DNA of 64,000 nt from Salminus brasiliensis (lineage: Eukaryota > Chordata > Actinopteri > Characiformes > Bryconidae). Where the stretch lies: the NCBI RefSeq assembly GCF_030463535.1, contig NC_132894.1:27734625-27798624 (forward strand), in the 5' to 3' direction. Shown here piece by piece: positions 1 to 20,232 of the stretch (position 1 is the first letter of the stretch; each line of letters starts with the position of its first letter). The position numbers and the translations under genes are program-made. The notes below the pieces were generated by a model. The model made no database searches and was not told where the DNA came from. It saw only the letters and a list, made by a program, of their open reading frames with translations.

Positions 1-1400
1 CAAAATTGTGCTCGGGTGCAGTCTTCAACCCTCCTTCTGGAGAACTACCTTCCTGCAGGTTTAAATTTTACATTTTTAGTAACTGTCTCAGGCCCTGCAG
101 TATGTATATGATATAGGGGTTGCTGTTCAGCATTATGTGAGATGAAACATCATCCCCACTTATTAACCAAGACACAGTCTACAAAACGTAATGCATTACT
201 GTCTGAAACCTGAAAAGTTATTAGACAGCGCAAGATGTTCTCTGACTGAAATAGAGACTATGATCACCGCTCCATTAATCATTAATAATTCTTGCGCTGC
301 ACAAATCTCAATCTAAGGGCAAAGGTCAAGGTGCACAGTGCCTGAGTGAAGCAGCGGGTGCATTTCCTATCCATACACCATATCCAGCATCAGATAAGCC
401 TCTGGTGTTCTGAACAGTAGAAGCGATTGTACAAACAGGACATCAGATTTTTTTTGGAGAAGAACATGCAATAGTGTGTAACCCTGAACTTTGGAGGTGT
501 GGAAAATCTCCCCCTGATTTCTGCAGAAACACTGAGAAATGCACTTTATGAACTTGCTGAGGTCACAACACGTGCATGTTACTGGCTGAATCTCAAATAC
601 CTCCTTATTCCCGATATACTGATCGACACAAGTCATTTAACAACGTCTACAATGCAGAAAGCACTAGATTTCAGACTCCCACAATATGAATAAATGTAAA
701 CACTGTCCTATTATAAATATCCAGTGCCCTGTTTAGATTTATAATCCGTCATTTCGTAACTTGTGTAGTACACTACATAGCAAGTAGCGTGTCATTTGGG
801 ATTAAACCTCTGTGTATTGGCTCTCTTTATGCTCTTTATGAGGCATTATAGCCCCATACAGGATATTTTAAAATGTCTGGATATATGCAGACAGAGCATT
901 AAAGTGAGTTTCTAGAAAAGAACAGAAGCTGTAATTAATGTAAAGGTTGTGTTTAAGTGAAATTACACAAAATGTAAGACGGCCCCTGATTTATCACAGT
1001 ACTGGATGTTACACTGGCAGTTTTCTTTCGCCAGGCCAAGACTTTCATATTGCATGTCTCACTTATTATATTTGTTCTTGTCTTTTCAGAAGCAAAGTTC
1101 TAGCAAAAAGGAAGAAAATATGCAAGATCCTGAGTGTCATGTTTCCAACAGATACAAAAGATACACAAGATGCTCCAACAATAACAGTACATCTTTAATG
1201 GGCTTATTTTATTTTAATCAAATGTCATTTACAATTTCTCAGCATTCACCACATTTCACAGCCCACAGAAAGCACCAAAAAGCTCTTTGAAACACATGAT
1301 TACCTGCAGTATAGGCCACAAGAGTTTTGTTACACTAACACAAAATATGAGTAGCCTGCTGAAACAATTACAAAATCAGGATAAATATACTTCATAGAAT
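1..1400. other. gcsh 3' flank, no gene recognised
   Basis: AT-rich DNA downstream of gcsh. The short open frames here (for example 367-636 minus, 499-693 plus) show no recognisable domain, no conserved splice pattern and ordinary composition. Part of 1200-1400 may be longer gcsh 3'UTR. No clear repeat boundaries were found. Confidence 0.5.
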
Positions 1401-1406
1401 TTTATT
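1401..1406 (-). terminator. gcsh: Candidate polyadenylation signal of gcsh
   Basis: The plus strand reads TTTATT, so the transcript reads AATAAA, about 95 nt after the gcsh stop codon (1501-1503). A second AATAAA lies at 1208-1213. Either could end the mRNA. Confidence 0.4.
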
Positions 1407-1500
1407 AGTACAATCTGTAAAGGTAGCAATTTACAGCGTTTTTGACGGTGCATCAAACACTCTTTAGGATTAATAGCAGACAAGAAGTGGACTGAACACA

Positions 1501-4500
1501 TCACTCAAGTGACTTGACAAATTTTTCATAAGCAGCTTCATCCATGAGGGCTTCAAGTTCTCCAGGGTTTTCTATGGTCATCTTAATCAACCATCCTTGA
1601 AAACAGGAGAAAGAATGATGAAGTGCATCAGAGAACCAGACTAGGGCCACTCAGGTTTGCCCAATGGCTAAGGGAAGTGTACACTCACCACGCTCATAGC
1701 AGGACGAATTGACAAGTCCAGGGTTGTCTGTCAGCTCTGAGTTGATTTCAGTAACTTCTCCGGTCAGTGGAGAGTATAACTCACTAGCAGCCTTCACACT
1801 TTCTAAAGCACCGAACTCCTCTGAAAGACAAAAGAAAAGACTCAGAATGCCGCAAATATTTCAAAGCAGCCAAAGCTACCTTCCTTATTTACTACATCAC
1901 ATAATGCTAGCTGCTAGCAACAGTTGCTAAACAGTAAATGGAGAGCTAATAAATTGAAGTCTTTGGACTGACTCTCAGGTTCCCTCTGGACTCTACATTC
2001 TGGTCCCCTGCCCAGTAGTGCAATATAGTATAATGGTCACAGATTGGATAATTGACTGAATACTGACATGAGGGATAGCATGCAGTACACAAGATTACAC
2101 TGGTGCAGTGTGCAGTATACTGTATACAGTATGCTGTTTACACAGCAGTGGATATCAAATAACATCTGTTCTCACCCATTGGTTGAAGCTTTGTCCCAAC
2201 TTCTGGCAGTCCACAGTATACGACATCACCTAATGCCTCCTGTATTCAATGCAGAGGGGGAAATGGGGGGGCACTCCCTTTATAAATAGCATGACAAGCT
2301 GCACAAAGTAACAGGCAACAAAGCTGTTTTTACACTGTAAAATACCTTTCGAGGTAATACATACTCACTGACTTGAGTAACATACCTGAGCATAATTGCT
2401 GATGCCGACTGTACCGATACCGTCTTGCACTCGTACCCACTCATGTTTGTCTGTAAATCTGAGAGCTGGGGGAATCAGAGAAAGCATGAGTCAAGCACTC
2501 AAATGAAATGTTCTTAAGAACAGGGTCATTAGGGATGAACGATATGGCATAAGTGTATTACCACAATATTTTAAGAAACAGTCCCAGTGGACGATAAGTT
2601 GCACTATTTATTTACATATACAGCTGTGAAGTTAAAATGCAGAAGAAAGACAAATGAGGCTCAACAACACCTGGTCACTTGATGTGACTAGTATCTGGAT
2701 TGTACCATGGTAAGATTTTAGCCACACGCATTTACACTTGGTAGTCAAATGTGTCTCGGGTTAGTCAGACTGAAATCCGATCACTGTGTGGGACGAAAAT
2801 ATGCAAATTCAGTCACTGCATGGCAATTATTACTGGTGTTTTGGTTTTACAGGGAGGGTTTTTGGTTGTGGAATGAGTCTTAGAAAGACGGATGTGTTTA
2901 CACTGCTATAACGTGACCTCCTGAAGCGGTTTGGGTGATCGGATTTAATTGTCTGTTTTAGATCTTGGGTGTGTTTACACTTGCATTTTTATGTGACTTG
3001 ATGGCCTGATTCAGACATAATCCTGATACTCAAGAAGTGAACAAGAAGTGACCAGGTCAAATTGATTAAAAATTCACTGATGTGAAATATTGAAACAACT
3101 TACAAAAAAACGTATAGAAACTGAATTGTTTGCAGCGGTGTTGAATGGAACCAGATATCTGACTGTTTAAATGGCAAAGCTGTTGCATGAACTGATGTTT
3201 CGCTGCCTGGTACTCTGAAAATGTAGTCTACAATACTTCTGAGAAGATTTTGGGACTCTTATTTTCTATCATCAAATCATGACGAAGAGATACATTTAAA
3301 GTGTTGCTGGACAAAAGAGCCCCCAGAGTAGAGCTGGGCAATAATCATAACCGACATTCAGAACCTCTAACTAAATTAATCTCCCTCATTTGGATTACAT
3401 AATTTTCCCCCACTCCAACTGAGCAACTTAAGCAGCTTCAACCAAAGAAAAATGATTCGCCCTTCATTCATTAATTGGACAGCTAAGGGTTGTTTCTTCT
3501 TCTTGCTCTGTGAAGTTGTCGTTTTGGAGATACAAGGTTTTACATGACATGCACAAGATAAAACTCCCAAATCGCATGTAGTTTTCCTGGTCATTGTGGA
3601 CTGTATTTTGGCTACATTTTATTTTTAAGAGATCATAACCCTACAATATACACCAACCAGCCATAACATTAGCACCGCCATCAGGTGAAGTGGAAAACAT
3701 TGATCAGCTATATCTTCACTGGCATCTGTCAAGTGGTGGATATATTAGACAGCAAGTGAACAGTTGGTTCTTGAAGGTGATGATATGTTAAAAATGGACA
3801 AGAGTAAGAATCTGTGCCCCTGTGCCAAATTGTGATGGCAAGACAACTGGGTCAGAACATCTCCAAATCAGGCAGGTCTTGGAGTTTTCTCTGGTATGCA
3901 GTGATCAGTACCCACCAAAAGTGGTCCAAGAAAGGACAACCAGTGAGGAGTGCTCCCACGCTTGAGTCATGCCAAACCGGGCAAGCTCTTAATGTGATAC
4001 AGCAAGAACAACACGAGGCTGAAGTGGCAGTCATTAATAATCAAACTTAACAGGCATAGGAACTACATTTCCCTGACTTTCCGTGCCATTCGAGTGCGTT
4101 ACAGCTCAAAGGACGCTTTAATGTATTCTGGAGCAAAGCCAGAAGGTCTTGTGCAACACAGCGGACCCCTAGAGCGCCTCCTCCTCCTCATTACGGACCA
4201 GTCGGCCCATTCAAAAACTAAATGATATTAGGTTCTCCTGCAGAGCTAGGCACACTGCCCAAGTCTCGAGACCGCCTGAGAAGCAAACTTTAACTCAGTT
4301 AAAAAAAATTAAATAAATCAATAATCCTAACGGCTTAGCAGAAGAAGGATTGAGTAACGCAGCCTCTCCCTGGACTTAAGTACATTCCTCTTCCATTACT
4401 GAACAATAAAGCATCATGAAATGTGAATAGAAAATCTTGGTGAGGAAGGGAAAAAAAGAAGACCATCAAGTTCAGGCCTGTTTAGGATTCCCTTAGGGGC

Positions 4501-4727
4501 AATTAAATGCCTCAACAGTTCCCAACGCTAGCATCAGCCCATGCATAAAAATACAGGTTTAAACCAGATTGTGAACAGTAAGGACACTGAGACATAGCTG
4601 TGGGAAGCAGCTCTCGTTTGTCCATTCAGATCCAGATCCGAGCTGACTGACCGGGAGGAATTTCTTGTTTTTTCAAAGGCAGCTGGTCACGTTCAAGAAT
4701 TTGGAGATTTGATTTATTAATAACCTC

Positions 4728-4770
<43 letters not shown>

Positions 4771-5552
4771 CTGACTCCTTTCTTTAGCTAATTCTTGTTT
4801 TTTTCTGGATGAGCACGAGATGTGTGGAGTTGTGTGACTAAGTTTATTGAGCTCCACCACCAGGGATAATTCAGCCCACATGGCTAATAGAAGGCAGTAG
4901 TCCTAGCATGGCTGGAGTCCCACGTTTCTCAACCTAAATTGAACTATGGCCCCACTGTCACATTACTGCCAACATGACCTGAAATGCCAGAACTCCCACA
5001 CCAGTATCCTTATTCGGGCACTCCCAGCTAATACTGGTCTTGCTGGTTGCAGTGCAGGCCTGAACCATGGCTGGTTTATGTGGCTGAAACCCAACAACAC
5101 AGTCTAGCCAAAGTAGATCTACTGCCCTTTTATAAAAACGTGCAAAATTTAGGCCATTAGAGGCCGATCAGGTTTGCAAACTCGGTGCGTGTCTGTCGTG
5201 CTGTAGCTGAAACCCGAAGTTCAGCAGACACGAAGAGAATTAAGACTTCAGGCGACCTGGATACAACACGAATAGACCCTCAAAAACAATAAATCTGACT
5301 AACTAAGGTCATGTTCCTCTGCGTGTGTGTGTGTGTGTGTGTGCTGGTGGTTCAGTAAACTCGACCCCTCAGTCTTCACCACAACGCGTTCGGGTTTTTA
5401 CCTTCCTCGAGCCGCGAGCTCGCGCTGAACGCCCTCCAGCCGGTCGCCCCCCGCGCTGTATGGCGCGCGACAACGCGCGCGGGTCCCGAAAACAGCGGAA
5501 GAACTGCGGGAAAGTTTGAGGAGAAGCGCCGGAGCGCCGCGCACATCGCCAT
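1501..5552 (-). CDS. gcsh: Glycine cleavage system H protein, mitochondrial (5 exons, complete)
   Basis: Exons in transcript order: 5402-5552, 2386-2465, 2176-2239, 1689-1820, 1501-1595 (522 bp, 173 aa, the same length as human GCSH). The H protein carries the aminomethyl group on a lipoyl arm between the P, T and L proteins in the mitochondrial matrix; it is also a lipoate donor for other complexes. The first ~48 residues are rich in Arg, Ala and Ser with almost no acidic residues ([14 protein letters not shown]...), a typical matrix presequence. The mature part starts near [10 protein letters not shown] and contains the biotinyl/lipoyl fold. The lipoylated lysine is K108 in [15 protein letters not shown]. 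The C-terminus GWLIKMT...KSLE matches the family. All junctions are GT-AG and phases agree. The start ATG (5552-5550) has A at -3 and G at +4; a second in-frame ATG lies two codons later. Very sure of identity and structure. Confidence 0.97.
2671..3055. mobile_element. Non-autonomous DNA transposon (MITE) in gcsh intron 1
   Basis: Terminal inverted repeats are visible: CTGGTCACTT at 2671-2680 and AAGTGACCAG at 3046-3055. Internal blocks (GTGACTAGTA..TGG, TGTGTGGGAC, ATGCAAAT, CCTCCTGAAG.G, ACACTTGCATTTTTATGTG) recur in the same order at 9631-9810, so this is a dispersed family. It has no coding capacity. Superfamily not assigned. Confidence 0.6.
3651..3970 (+). mobile_element. Tc1/mariner-like fragment with transposase N-terminal remnant
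   Basis: It starts after a TA with a terminal repeat of the form CACCAACCAGCCATAACATT, shared with the copy at 62966-63390. Inside, a decayed plus-strand frame reads (C/H)[14 protein letters not shown]...[12 protein letters not shown]. This matches the helix-turn-helix DNA-binding start of a Tc1-like transposase. The right end and the catalytic domain are missing. It lies in gcsh intron 1, opposite in strand to the gene. Confidence 0.65.
4730..4768. repeat. (CA)n microsatellite
   Basis: About 19 uninterrupted AC units in gcsh intron 1. Confidence 0.95.
5321..5343. repeat. (GT)n microsatellite
   Basis: About 11 GT units, some 60 bp inside gcsh intron 1 from the exon 1 donor at 5401. Confidence 0.9.
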
Positions 5553-5620
5553 CTTCAGCTACTCTACTGGGATTGAATCAAATAACAGGTAGCGACGGTC
5601 GACTCGTCAACGAATCGTTC
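5402..5620 (-). promoter_or_regulatory. gcsh: CpG-rich first exon and likely promoter of gcsh
   Basis: The stretch from about 5380 to 5560 is strongly GC- and CpG-rich (many GCGCGC runs) in otherwise AT-rich DNA. It covers coding exon 1 and ends just upstream of the ATG. This fits a CpG-island promoter of a housekeeping mitochondrial gene. No convincing TATA box is seen and the transcription start cannot be fixed from sequence alone. Confidence 0.45.
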
Positions 5621-6240
5621 TTTTGAACCGGTTCCTTTTCCAGTCACTCAGTCGAGTCGAATGACACAACTGAATCTCTGAACTTTGGAGCGTCGACGCA
5701 ATGTTTACGTAGTTGTTGCAGACGGTAGTAGAATTCCTTTAATTATTATTATTATTATTATTATTATTTGGTTTATTTAGATGGCCAACAGTTACATATT
5801 AATTAAGCCAAACGCGATGCACGTACAAACGTTGGCTGTAATATTAACCCACGTGGTTTTGTTTTTGCAAATTAAAAAAATAATGATAAAAAATTGTAAT
5901 ATAATGTAAAAATGCAATATAATTCAGTGTCGTTTGAACCAAACATAAGCGTGTCATCTGTATCAAAACAGGCCGACAAATACTGGCCAATTTATTTTCG
6001 ACGACAAAGTTCAGCGACAAATAAAAGCATGATCATTTTATTTAGATGGCGCTAGCTATAGAAATTAGGTATATCCACGCAACTCACTCATATCTCCGGG
6101 AATTTTACAGGAGAAGAGAAAAAAAACCTTTCAATGTACACCAAGTGAATCTGTGAATCAGTGGCTCGGTCGCTCGAATCACTGAAACTAACAGGTCAAA
6201 AGAATCGGTTCTGTGAAACTGAATCGAATTCCCCATCACC
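5580..6240. mobile_element. Possible palindromic repetitive element upstream of gcsh
   Basis: The left end contains GAATCGTTCTTTTGAACCGG followed by CAGTC.CTC.GTCGAGTCGAATGA. The right end (6160-6230), read in reverse complement, contains GAACCGATTCTTTTGACC and a similar GATTCGAGCGACCGAG block. This looks like imperfect terminal inverted repeats of a decayed element ending within 30-50 bp of the gcsh start. An (ATT)n tract lies at 5741-5768. Boundaries are uncertain. Confidence 0.35.
5741..5768. repeat. (ATT)n microsatellite
   Basis: About nine ATT units. Confidence 0.9.
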
Positions 6241-7600
6241 AACAGGCCGATGCACTTGACCGCGCTCCCGAGGACCATAAGTTAGCTCCAGCGGGGCATC
6301 CTGTGAGGAGGGGTTCAGCCCACTGCTCACAGCCCAGCGACTAAACGTTGATTTATTTAGTATAGAAAACAATAAAAGTGCTATTTACGAAACAATACAC
6401 TGCATTTGTTATTAGAAACCTTTGACATTTACATTATTCAGACATTAATCAAACAATAAATGTAAAAGCTAAGCTAATCTGCTAGCTGTTGATACCACGT
6501 GTCCTCTTAACCAAGCCTAACGATAAATATCCTGATGCGTGATACTATTAAAAATCTTTATAAAAGCAAATCAAAGTGATTTGTATACATCTATATGTTA
6601 TAAGTAACAATTTAAGTTCCACATATTGGAGTGAAAAAACTGTGACATATAAAAACAGCATTGCACACATAGCATTCACTCAAAGCCAAGGATGCAGTCG
6701 GGGTAGGTGGCTTGTCTCGGCCATTACATCAGTGTTGTCCCATTTTAAAGGATCCTTCTAATGCAGCTGAGAAACACACTCTGCTCACTTTTCTCAGAAA
6801 TCAAAGGGCCTGAAGGCACCAGAGTTTGTTATTAAATATTATGTTCAACCAGGCAACTAACCACATAAGGAGGTCAGTGGTTGTTTGTGGTGCCAGGGTT
6901 TAAAAATAACCACTGTTTACTAAAGAACCATTGAAGAACCAATTTTAACACCATGAGATTAAACTGTGTCACATCGCTTAGATCAGTGACATGTCAGGAC
7001 AGCCTACTAAGGCCATCTCGATTGTGCATCAGTGAGCACGGAAGCAGAGCCTTTCTATACCAGGGCGACTTTCCCTGCCTGTGTGTCTGTTTGAGGAGCT
7101 CAAAGAGAGCGCAGGGGAAAACTGCTGACAGTTTAGTCAGTCATTCACACAGTTTCCTGTGCTTTTTAAAGTTCCAATGTCATACGCACACAAATATCCT
7201 AACCCACTACAGGCCCTCTGCTGATAGATGCTGGACGAGCCTGCTTACACTGCCATCCTACAAGGAACTGTATACTGGCTATTTTGACCTGCATTTTTAC
7301 TCATACTTAATGGTTGCTAGGTAGTAGGGGTGGAATATATGGCAAAAATATCATGATGTTTACACATTGTCCCCATTTACATAATTTGCACTGCATATCA
7401 TAATATTTTGAGACAAAATTAAATAGTAATGTCTGATTTTAAAAGCAGGTAACACCATTTAATACCATTATATTTATTCACAATGAGCTCTGCATTATCT
7501 CCTTCACAATAAACCATGCAGCTGGTCAGTGTTCAAGTACTGGCAATATCCATGATATGCTTTATATACTTATATATTAAAAAAAACATTCTCTCTCTCT
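6241..7600. other. Intergenic DNA between gcsh and kars1, no gene recognised
   Basis: The longest open frame (6953-7324 plus, 123 aa) has no recognisable domain and no splice context, and I regard it as chance. 7326-7400 resembles the end of a degenerate MITE (GGGGTGGAATATATGGCAAAAATATCATGA). Nothing else supported. Confidence 0.5.
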
Positions 7601-7603
7601 CTC

Positions 7604-8388
7604 CTCAAAAAAATAAAGGGAACACTCAAATAACACATCCTAGATCTGAATGAATGAAATATTCTCATTGAATACTTTGTTCTGTACAAAGCTGAATGTG
7701 CTGACAACAAAATCACACAAACATCATCAATGGAAATCAAATGTATTAACCAATGGAGGCCTGGATCTGGAGTCACACACAAAATTAAAGTGGAAAGACT
7801 CTACAGGCTGATCCAACTTTGATGCAATGTCCTTAAAACAAGTCAAAATGAGGCTCAGTATTGTGTGTGGCCTCCACGTGCCTGTATGACCTCCCTACAA
7901 CGCCTGGGCATGCTGATGAGGTGGCGGATGGTCTCCTGAGGGATCTCCTCCCAGACCTGGACTAAAGCATCCGCCAACTCCTGGACAGTCTGTGGTGCAA
8001 CGTGACGTTGGTGGATGGAGTAAGACATGATGTCCCAGATGTGCTCAATTGGATTCAGTTCTGGGGAACGGGCGGGCCAGTCCATAGCTTCAGTGCCTTC
8101 ATCTTGCAGGAACTGCTGACACACTCCAGCCACATGAGGTCTAGCATTGTCCTGCATTAGGAGGAACCCAGGGTTACCGCACCAGCATATGGTCTCACAA
8201 GGGGTCTGAGGATCTCATCTCGGTACCTAATGGCAGTCAGGCTACCTCTGGCGAGCACATGGAGGGCTGTGCAGCCCTCCAAAAAAATGCCACCCCACAC
8301 CATTACTGACCCACTGCCAAAACCGTTCATGCTGAAGGATGTTGCAGGCAGCAGGTCGCTGTCCACGGCGTCTCCAGACTTTATATTA

Positions 8389-8390
<2 letters not shown>
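7604..8390 (-). mobile_element. 5'-truncated Tc1-like DNA transposon with broken transposase
   Basis: Two minus-strand frames encode the catalytic half of a Tc1-like transposase. 8157-8390 holds the middle part (FGSGSVMVWGGI...). 7855-8157 holds MQDNARPHVA..., with the second catalytic Asp, and SPELNPIEHIWD, with the third acidic residue. The frames are offset at about 8157, so a frameshift separates them. The N-terminal DNA-binding domain and first catalytic Asp are absent: the sequence stops at a (CT)(TA)(CA) microsatellite. The 3' end lies near 7604 (TCAAAAAAATAAAGGGAAC). It is inactive. This sits downstream of kars1 and upstream of gcsh. Confidence 0.9.

Positions 8391-8448
<58 letters not shown>
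8390..8448. repeat. Compound (CT)n(TA)n(CA)n microsatellite
   Basis: Three adjoining dinucleotide tracts; they mark the truncation point of the Tc1-like element. Confidence 0.95.
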
Positions 8449-9233
8449 TCGGGAGTAAGTCTATGTATTGGCTTATTTACCCATGCTTTTGTCTTCCTTC
8501 TGTGTCTTTTAATAGTGACTGGATATACACAGTTATCAGGTAAAGCCTGTCATGCTATGAGAAAAGAGACACAAGCAAAGTAGACACCGTTGCCATCCGT
8601 ATGACCTGGGTTTCTGTCTCCTACTTGTTCCTTCAATATTTAAAAATTCTTTTTTTTTATTAAATAAAAAAAGTAACAACCATAAACCTAAAGGTCATGC
8701 CAGTTTCCCCTAACCCTAACCCTAAAGATTGATTTTTATAAATGCAGATTTGTTCACCACCATGAGTGCAGAATACACCCAAATTCTTGTCTTCACACCC
8801 AAGCCACACCCCATCAAATAAAACATTAGGTAGTTTAATTATGCACTTTATTTCTGTGACCATGTTGAGGAGTATTAAAAATACAATGGACAGTAGGTAT
8901 TAAAACCGGCAGAACACCAGAAATATGGCGGACTTTGAATGTTTGATTGCTTCACGCCACAAACTGATGTTAGGAAAAGAAAACAGGCAAAAGCAACAGT
9001 AAAAAAGGGGTCATCGATTCTGCCTAACTTTTTGCATGTGATAAAAAACAAACACGTTGACATCATTCCCTTTTACTGCATGTGGAGAGCCTTTACACTG
9101 CAGATATGAACCACAATCCAGACAGCAACCTAAACAGTTCAGCAGAGGCAAGAACCCCAGAGTGGACGAATCATCACCATGTTTCATCACCAGGTCATTG
9201 ATTTCTCAGCAGGTGGCGTCAGAGGTCACAGTG
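8449..9233. other. kars1 3' flank and probable 3'UTR
   Basis: Non-coding. The portion nearest 9233 should be kars1 3'UTR down to a candidate poly(A) signal at 8847-8852. Three TTAGGG-like units (CCTAACCCTAACCCTAAA) occur near 8708. No other gene seen. Confidence 0.5.
8847..8852 (-). terminator. kars1: Candidate polyadenylation signal of kars1
   Basis: TTTATT on the plus strand is AATAAA in the transcript, about 380 nt after the kars1 stop codon (9234-9236). Another AATAAA lies near 8656. Confidence 0.4.
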
Positions 9234-17454
<8,221 letters not shown>

Positions 17455-17611
17455 CTTCTCCGGTGTCTGCGCCAGCCAACCAGCCAACCAACCAGCCAGC
17501 CAGCCAGCCAGCCAACCACAGCGGGACGAAGCCGGCTCTCAGCGCCAAGTACGAGACAGCGGCAGAGCTGTCAGAGTAAAAGTCTCCTCTCCAAAGATCC
17601 CTTTCCTTCTG
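17455..17611 (-). promoter_or_regulatory. kars1: Compact kars1 5'UTR/promoter interval
   Basis: Only about 157 bp separate the kars1 ATG from the terminal repeat of a Tc1-like element at 17612. The interval is moderately GC-rich and contains a TGGC/TGGT tetranucleotide tract. No TATA box was seen. Start site and core elements are inferred to lie here or inside the element. Confidence 0.35.
17472..17518. repeat. (CCAG/CCAA)n tetranucleotide repeat in the kars1 5'UTR region
   Basis: About 11-12 imperfect units of CCAG or CCAA on the plus strand (TGGC/TGGT in the transcript), ending 18 bp before the ATG. Confidence 0.85.
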
Positions 17612-18080
17612 ATATGGACAAAAGTATTGGGACACCTACACATTACACCTACAGGACATTTTAGGACACCCCAACCCCAAAGTGTTTACACACAATGTTG
17701 GAAGCATACAACTGTCCAAAATGTCTTGGTACGCTGAAGCATCAGTATTTTCCTACATTGGAACTGTAGCACAATCTCCTAGCATTATCCCTCCTCCTCC
17801 AAACTTTACAGTTGACACAGTGCAGTCTGGAAGGTAGCTAGCTAACGTTCTCCTGGCATTTGTCAAACCCAAATCCCAAATCTGGGACTGCCAAATAGAG
17901 ATGCATGATGTGTCACTCCAGACTTCTCCAGAGTCCTGCAGCAATGTGCTTTACACCACGCCATGCGACATTTGACATTTGACATTGTACTGTAAGGTAA
18001 GGCTTGCATGCAATTGCTTGTCTATGGAAGCCCAAGCCATGAAGCTCCCAGCACACAGTTTTTGTGTATTTATCTAGGCA
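17612..18080. mobile_element. Internally deleted Tc1/mariner-like element abutting the kars1 promoter
   Basis: Begins ATATGGACAAAAGTATTGGG followed by ACACCTACACATTACACCTA, a terminal repeat also seen (altered) at 45117-45544 and 43960-44320. Later blocks (AACTTTACAGTTGACAC, ACGTTCTCCTGGCATTTG, CCAGAGTCCTGC, GTGCTTTACACCAC, AAGCTCCCAGCACACAGTTT) are degenerate antisense transposase sequence. There is no open reading frame of useful length. Confidence 0.65.
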
Positions 18081-20180
18081 TAGTGGAATAATGAGAGTTC
18101 AGTACATGGAAGTGACAAACCGTGAAACACCTCAAAACACTGCAGAGCTGTAAATCGGACCAATTTCCGTTCTGTTTTGACTTATACTGGATTTATTTAC
18201 CATACACCCAGTCCACTAGGGACAGCTTTTCAAGTCCAGGTTGAATGCAATGGGTACTTTGGGGTAATATAGAAGCGAGGCTAAAACAGCTAAAAGTTAA
18301 TGCTAGGCAGAGAGACAGGCTGACCAAGATGTTTTTTTTTTAGGTATTTATGGAAAGAAGAAGTCCAGCTTCAGCAACATTAGCCTAGCATCTGTAGTTT
18401 ACAATTGAAACATAATCACCCATGCAGTAATTATCCAATTGCATAATATTCAAATGGGATTACCTATTTGTGTAGTTAAATCTAGGTGGTGACCTTTTTT
18501 TTTTGGCAAAGCAGTGGATATTATTATTTGGCAAAATAATTTTCAGCATAATCATCCATTAAATCATATTTGTGTATTTAGATTTGTCACTTTTACTGCA
18601 CAACTATTCTTAAATTCAGCTGTTCTCAGAAACAGACCTCTCCTTACGTTTCACATTTAATCTTATTTTCTAAATTTAAATACAATGTAAATGTAACTTT
18701 TTTGTCCTCTGTACTGTTCTGTATTTTTAAGGGAAACACCACGGAGGTGAAACGTGATAATGAGCTGAGGTGGCACCCTAGGGCACCCTTACAGAACTAC
18801 AGTACAGGGAGAAGGCACAAAACAAGCTTGGAGGTCCCATCTACACACAACACATAACATTAATATTGATATGGACACATTATTATTAGCTAATGTTATT
18901 TTGTCCCTGCCCACTGGTGCATGATGATGCAATCAAAAATCATTAGACATTTTGTTGAGGCAACAGAAGTAAATGCACTTTTATTAAAGACCAAAAAAAA
19001 CCATTAAGTGATATGGTATTATGAATTGTGATTAGCATGACAATGAAGATACACTAATAAACTGAAAATGAACAGAAAATGAGTTTGATTTTAGACAATA
19101 TATATTTATATATATATTTATATAATTAATATTGTGATTAGGGTAGCATGGAAATCCATTTGTGAAAGGTAGAGGACAAAAAAACATGGCATGTTCTAGA
19201 TACATTATCCAAAAAAGAATTACTTATGTTGTTTTAGTCTCTATATTAAGAAAATATCACATAATTTCGATGGCAAGTAATTATTTTCGATAAGTGATTA
19301 ATATTTGGAGAAAATCTTCTCTATTTTAAGATTCAGTTAACGGTCGTGTTTTCTTGGTGGGAACAGGCTGTTTGCTCGAGAGAGTGCTTAAAGCCCATCC
19401 ACAGGGAAACTCACTTTTACTGCAGCACAAACTATATTCAGTTTATAAATATAATAAAAAACATATAAAACATATAAAAATACCTGCTCCCCTTACTGAG
19501 TAGGGTAAACTATCACTGCCCAGGAACACACTGAAATATCTGCTATGAAGGCCACCACAACGCGAGGCTCGACCTTCACATTACTTCACATTACTAGGCT
19601 AGCCAGCAAGCTAGCTAACCAACAACTAGCCTAACTATTAACTCCACTTCAGTGACTTTATTTATGTAGCTAATTAAAAAGGGACAATACACATTAATTA
19701 ACATGATTTTTTCAGTCAGTGCTAGCATCAGCTCCTCGGACTTCAGGGTTTGAGCAGTAGTGGACAAAGGCCAACACGCATGCAATGCTGCTGAAGTACA
19801 GACCATTAAAGTTAAAGCAGTTAAAGCTGACCAATTCGAGTCAAACTGTTTTTAAACCTGTTCTTAAAACAAACAAGGACTTATGATAGGTGTGTTAGCT
19901 AGCTATATTAGTGCTGATGAACAATTCCTGATAGAGTCGTGTGTGGCTGCATACATGAACAACTGTTCATTGTTCATACAAACAATATAATAACATGTAT
20001 TTCTACTTTACATGCGTATTACATAACTTCACTTTGTCCACTGCTGAAATCTACAAAGCTTTTTGCTCCAGAGAAAAATGCACGTTGATATTACTGTTTG
20101 CACTAGGGATTGTGTAGAGTACCGTTTCTGAGATCCTGAGAGCGGGAGTATATATATATATATATATACAGAAAAAAAAA

Positions 20181-20232
<52 letters not shown>

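Larger units (their letters stand above)
3971..5401. other. Rest of gcsh intron 1
   Basis: Non-coding intronic DNA with the (CA)n tract at 4730-4768 and a (GT)n tract at 5321-5343 next to the splice donor side. No exon, RNA gene or complete element recognised. Confidence 0.6.

Noticed and set aside
6953-7324. 123-aa plus-strand open frame between gcsh and kars1
   Set aside because: No domain, no repeat of codon bias or splice context, no recognised homologue; length is compatible with chance.
8705-8727. Interstitial telomere-like CCCTAA repeats
   Set aside because: Only about three units, too short to claim a fusion or telomere relic.
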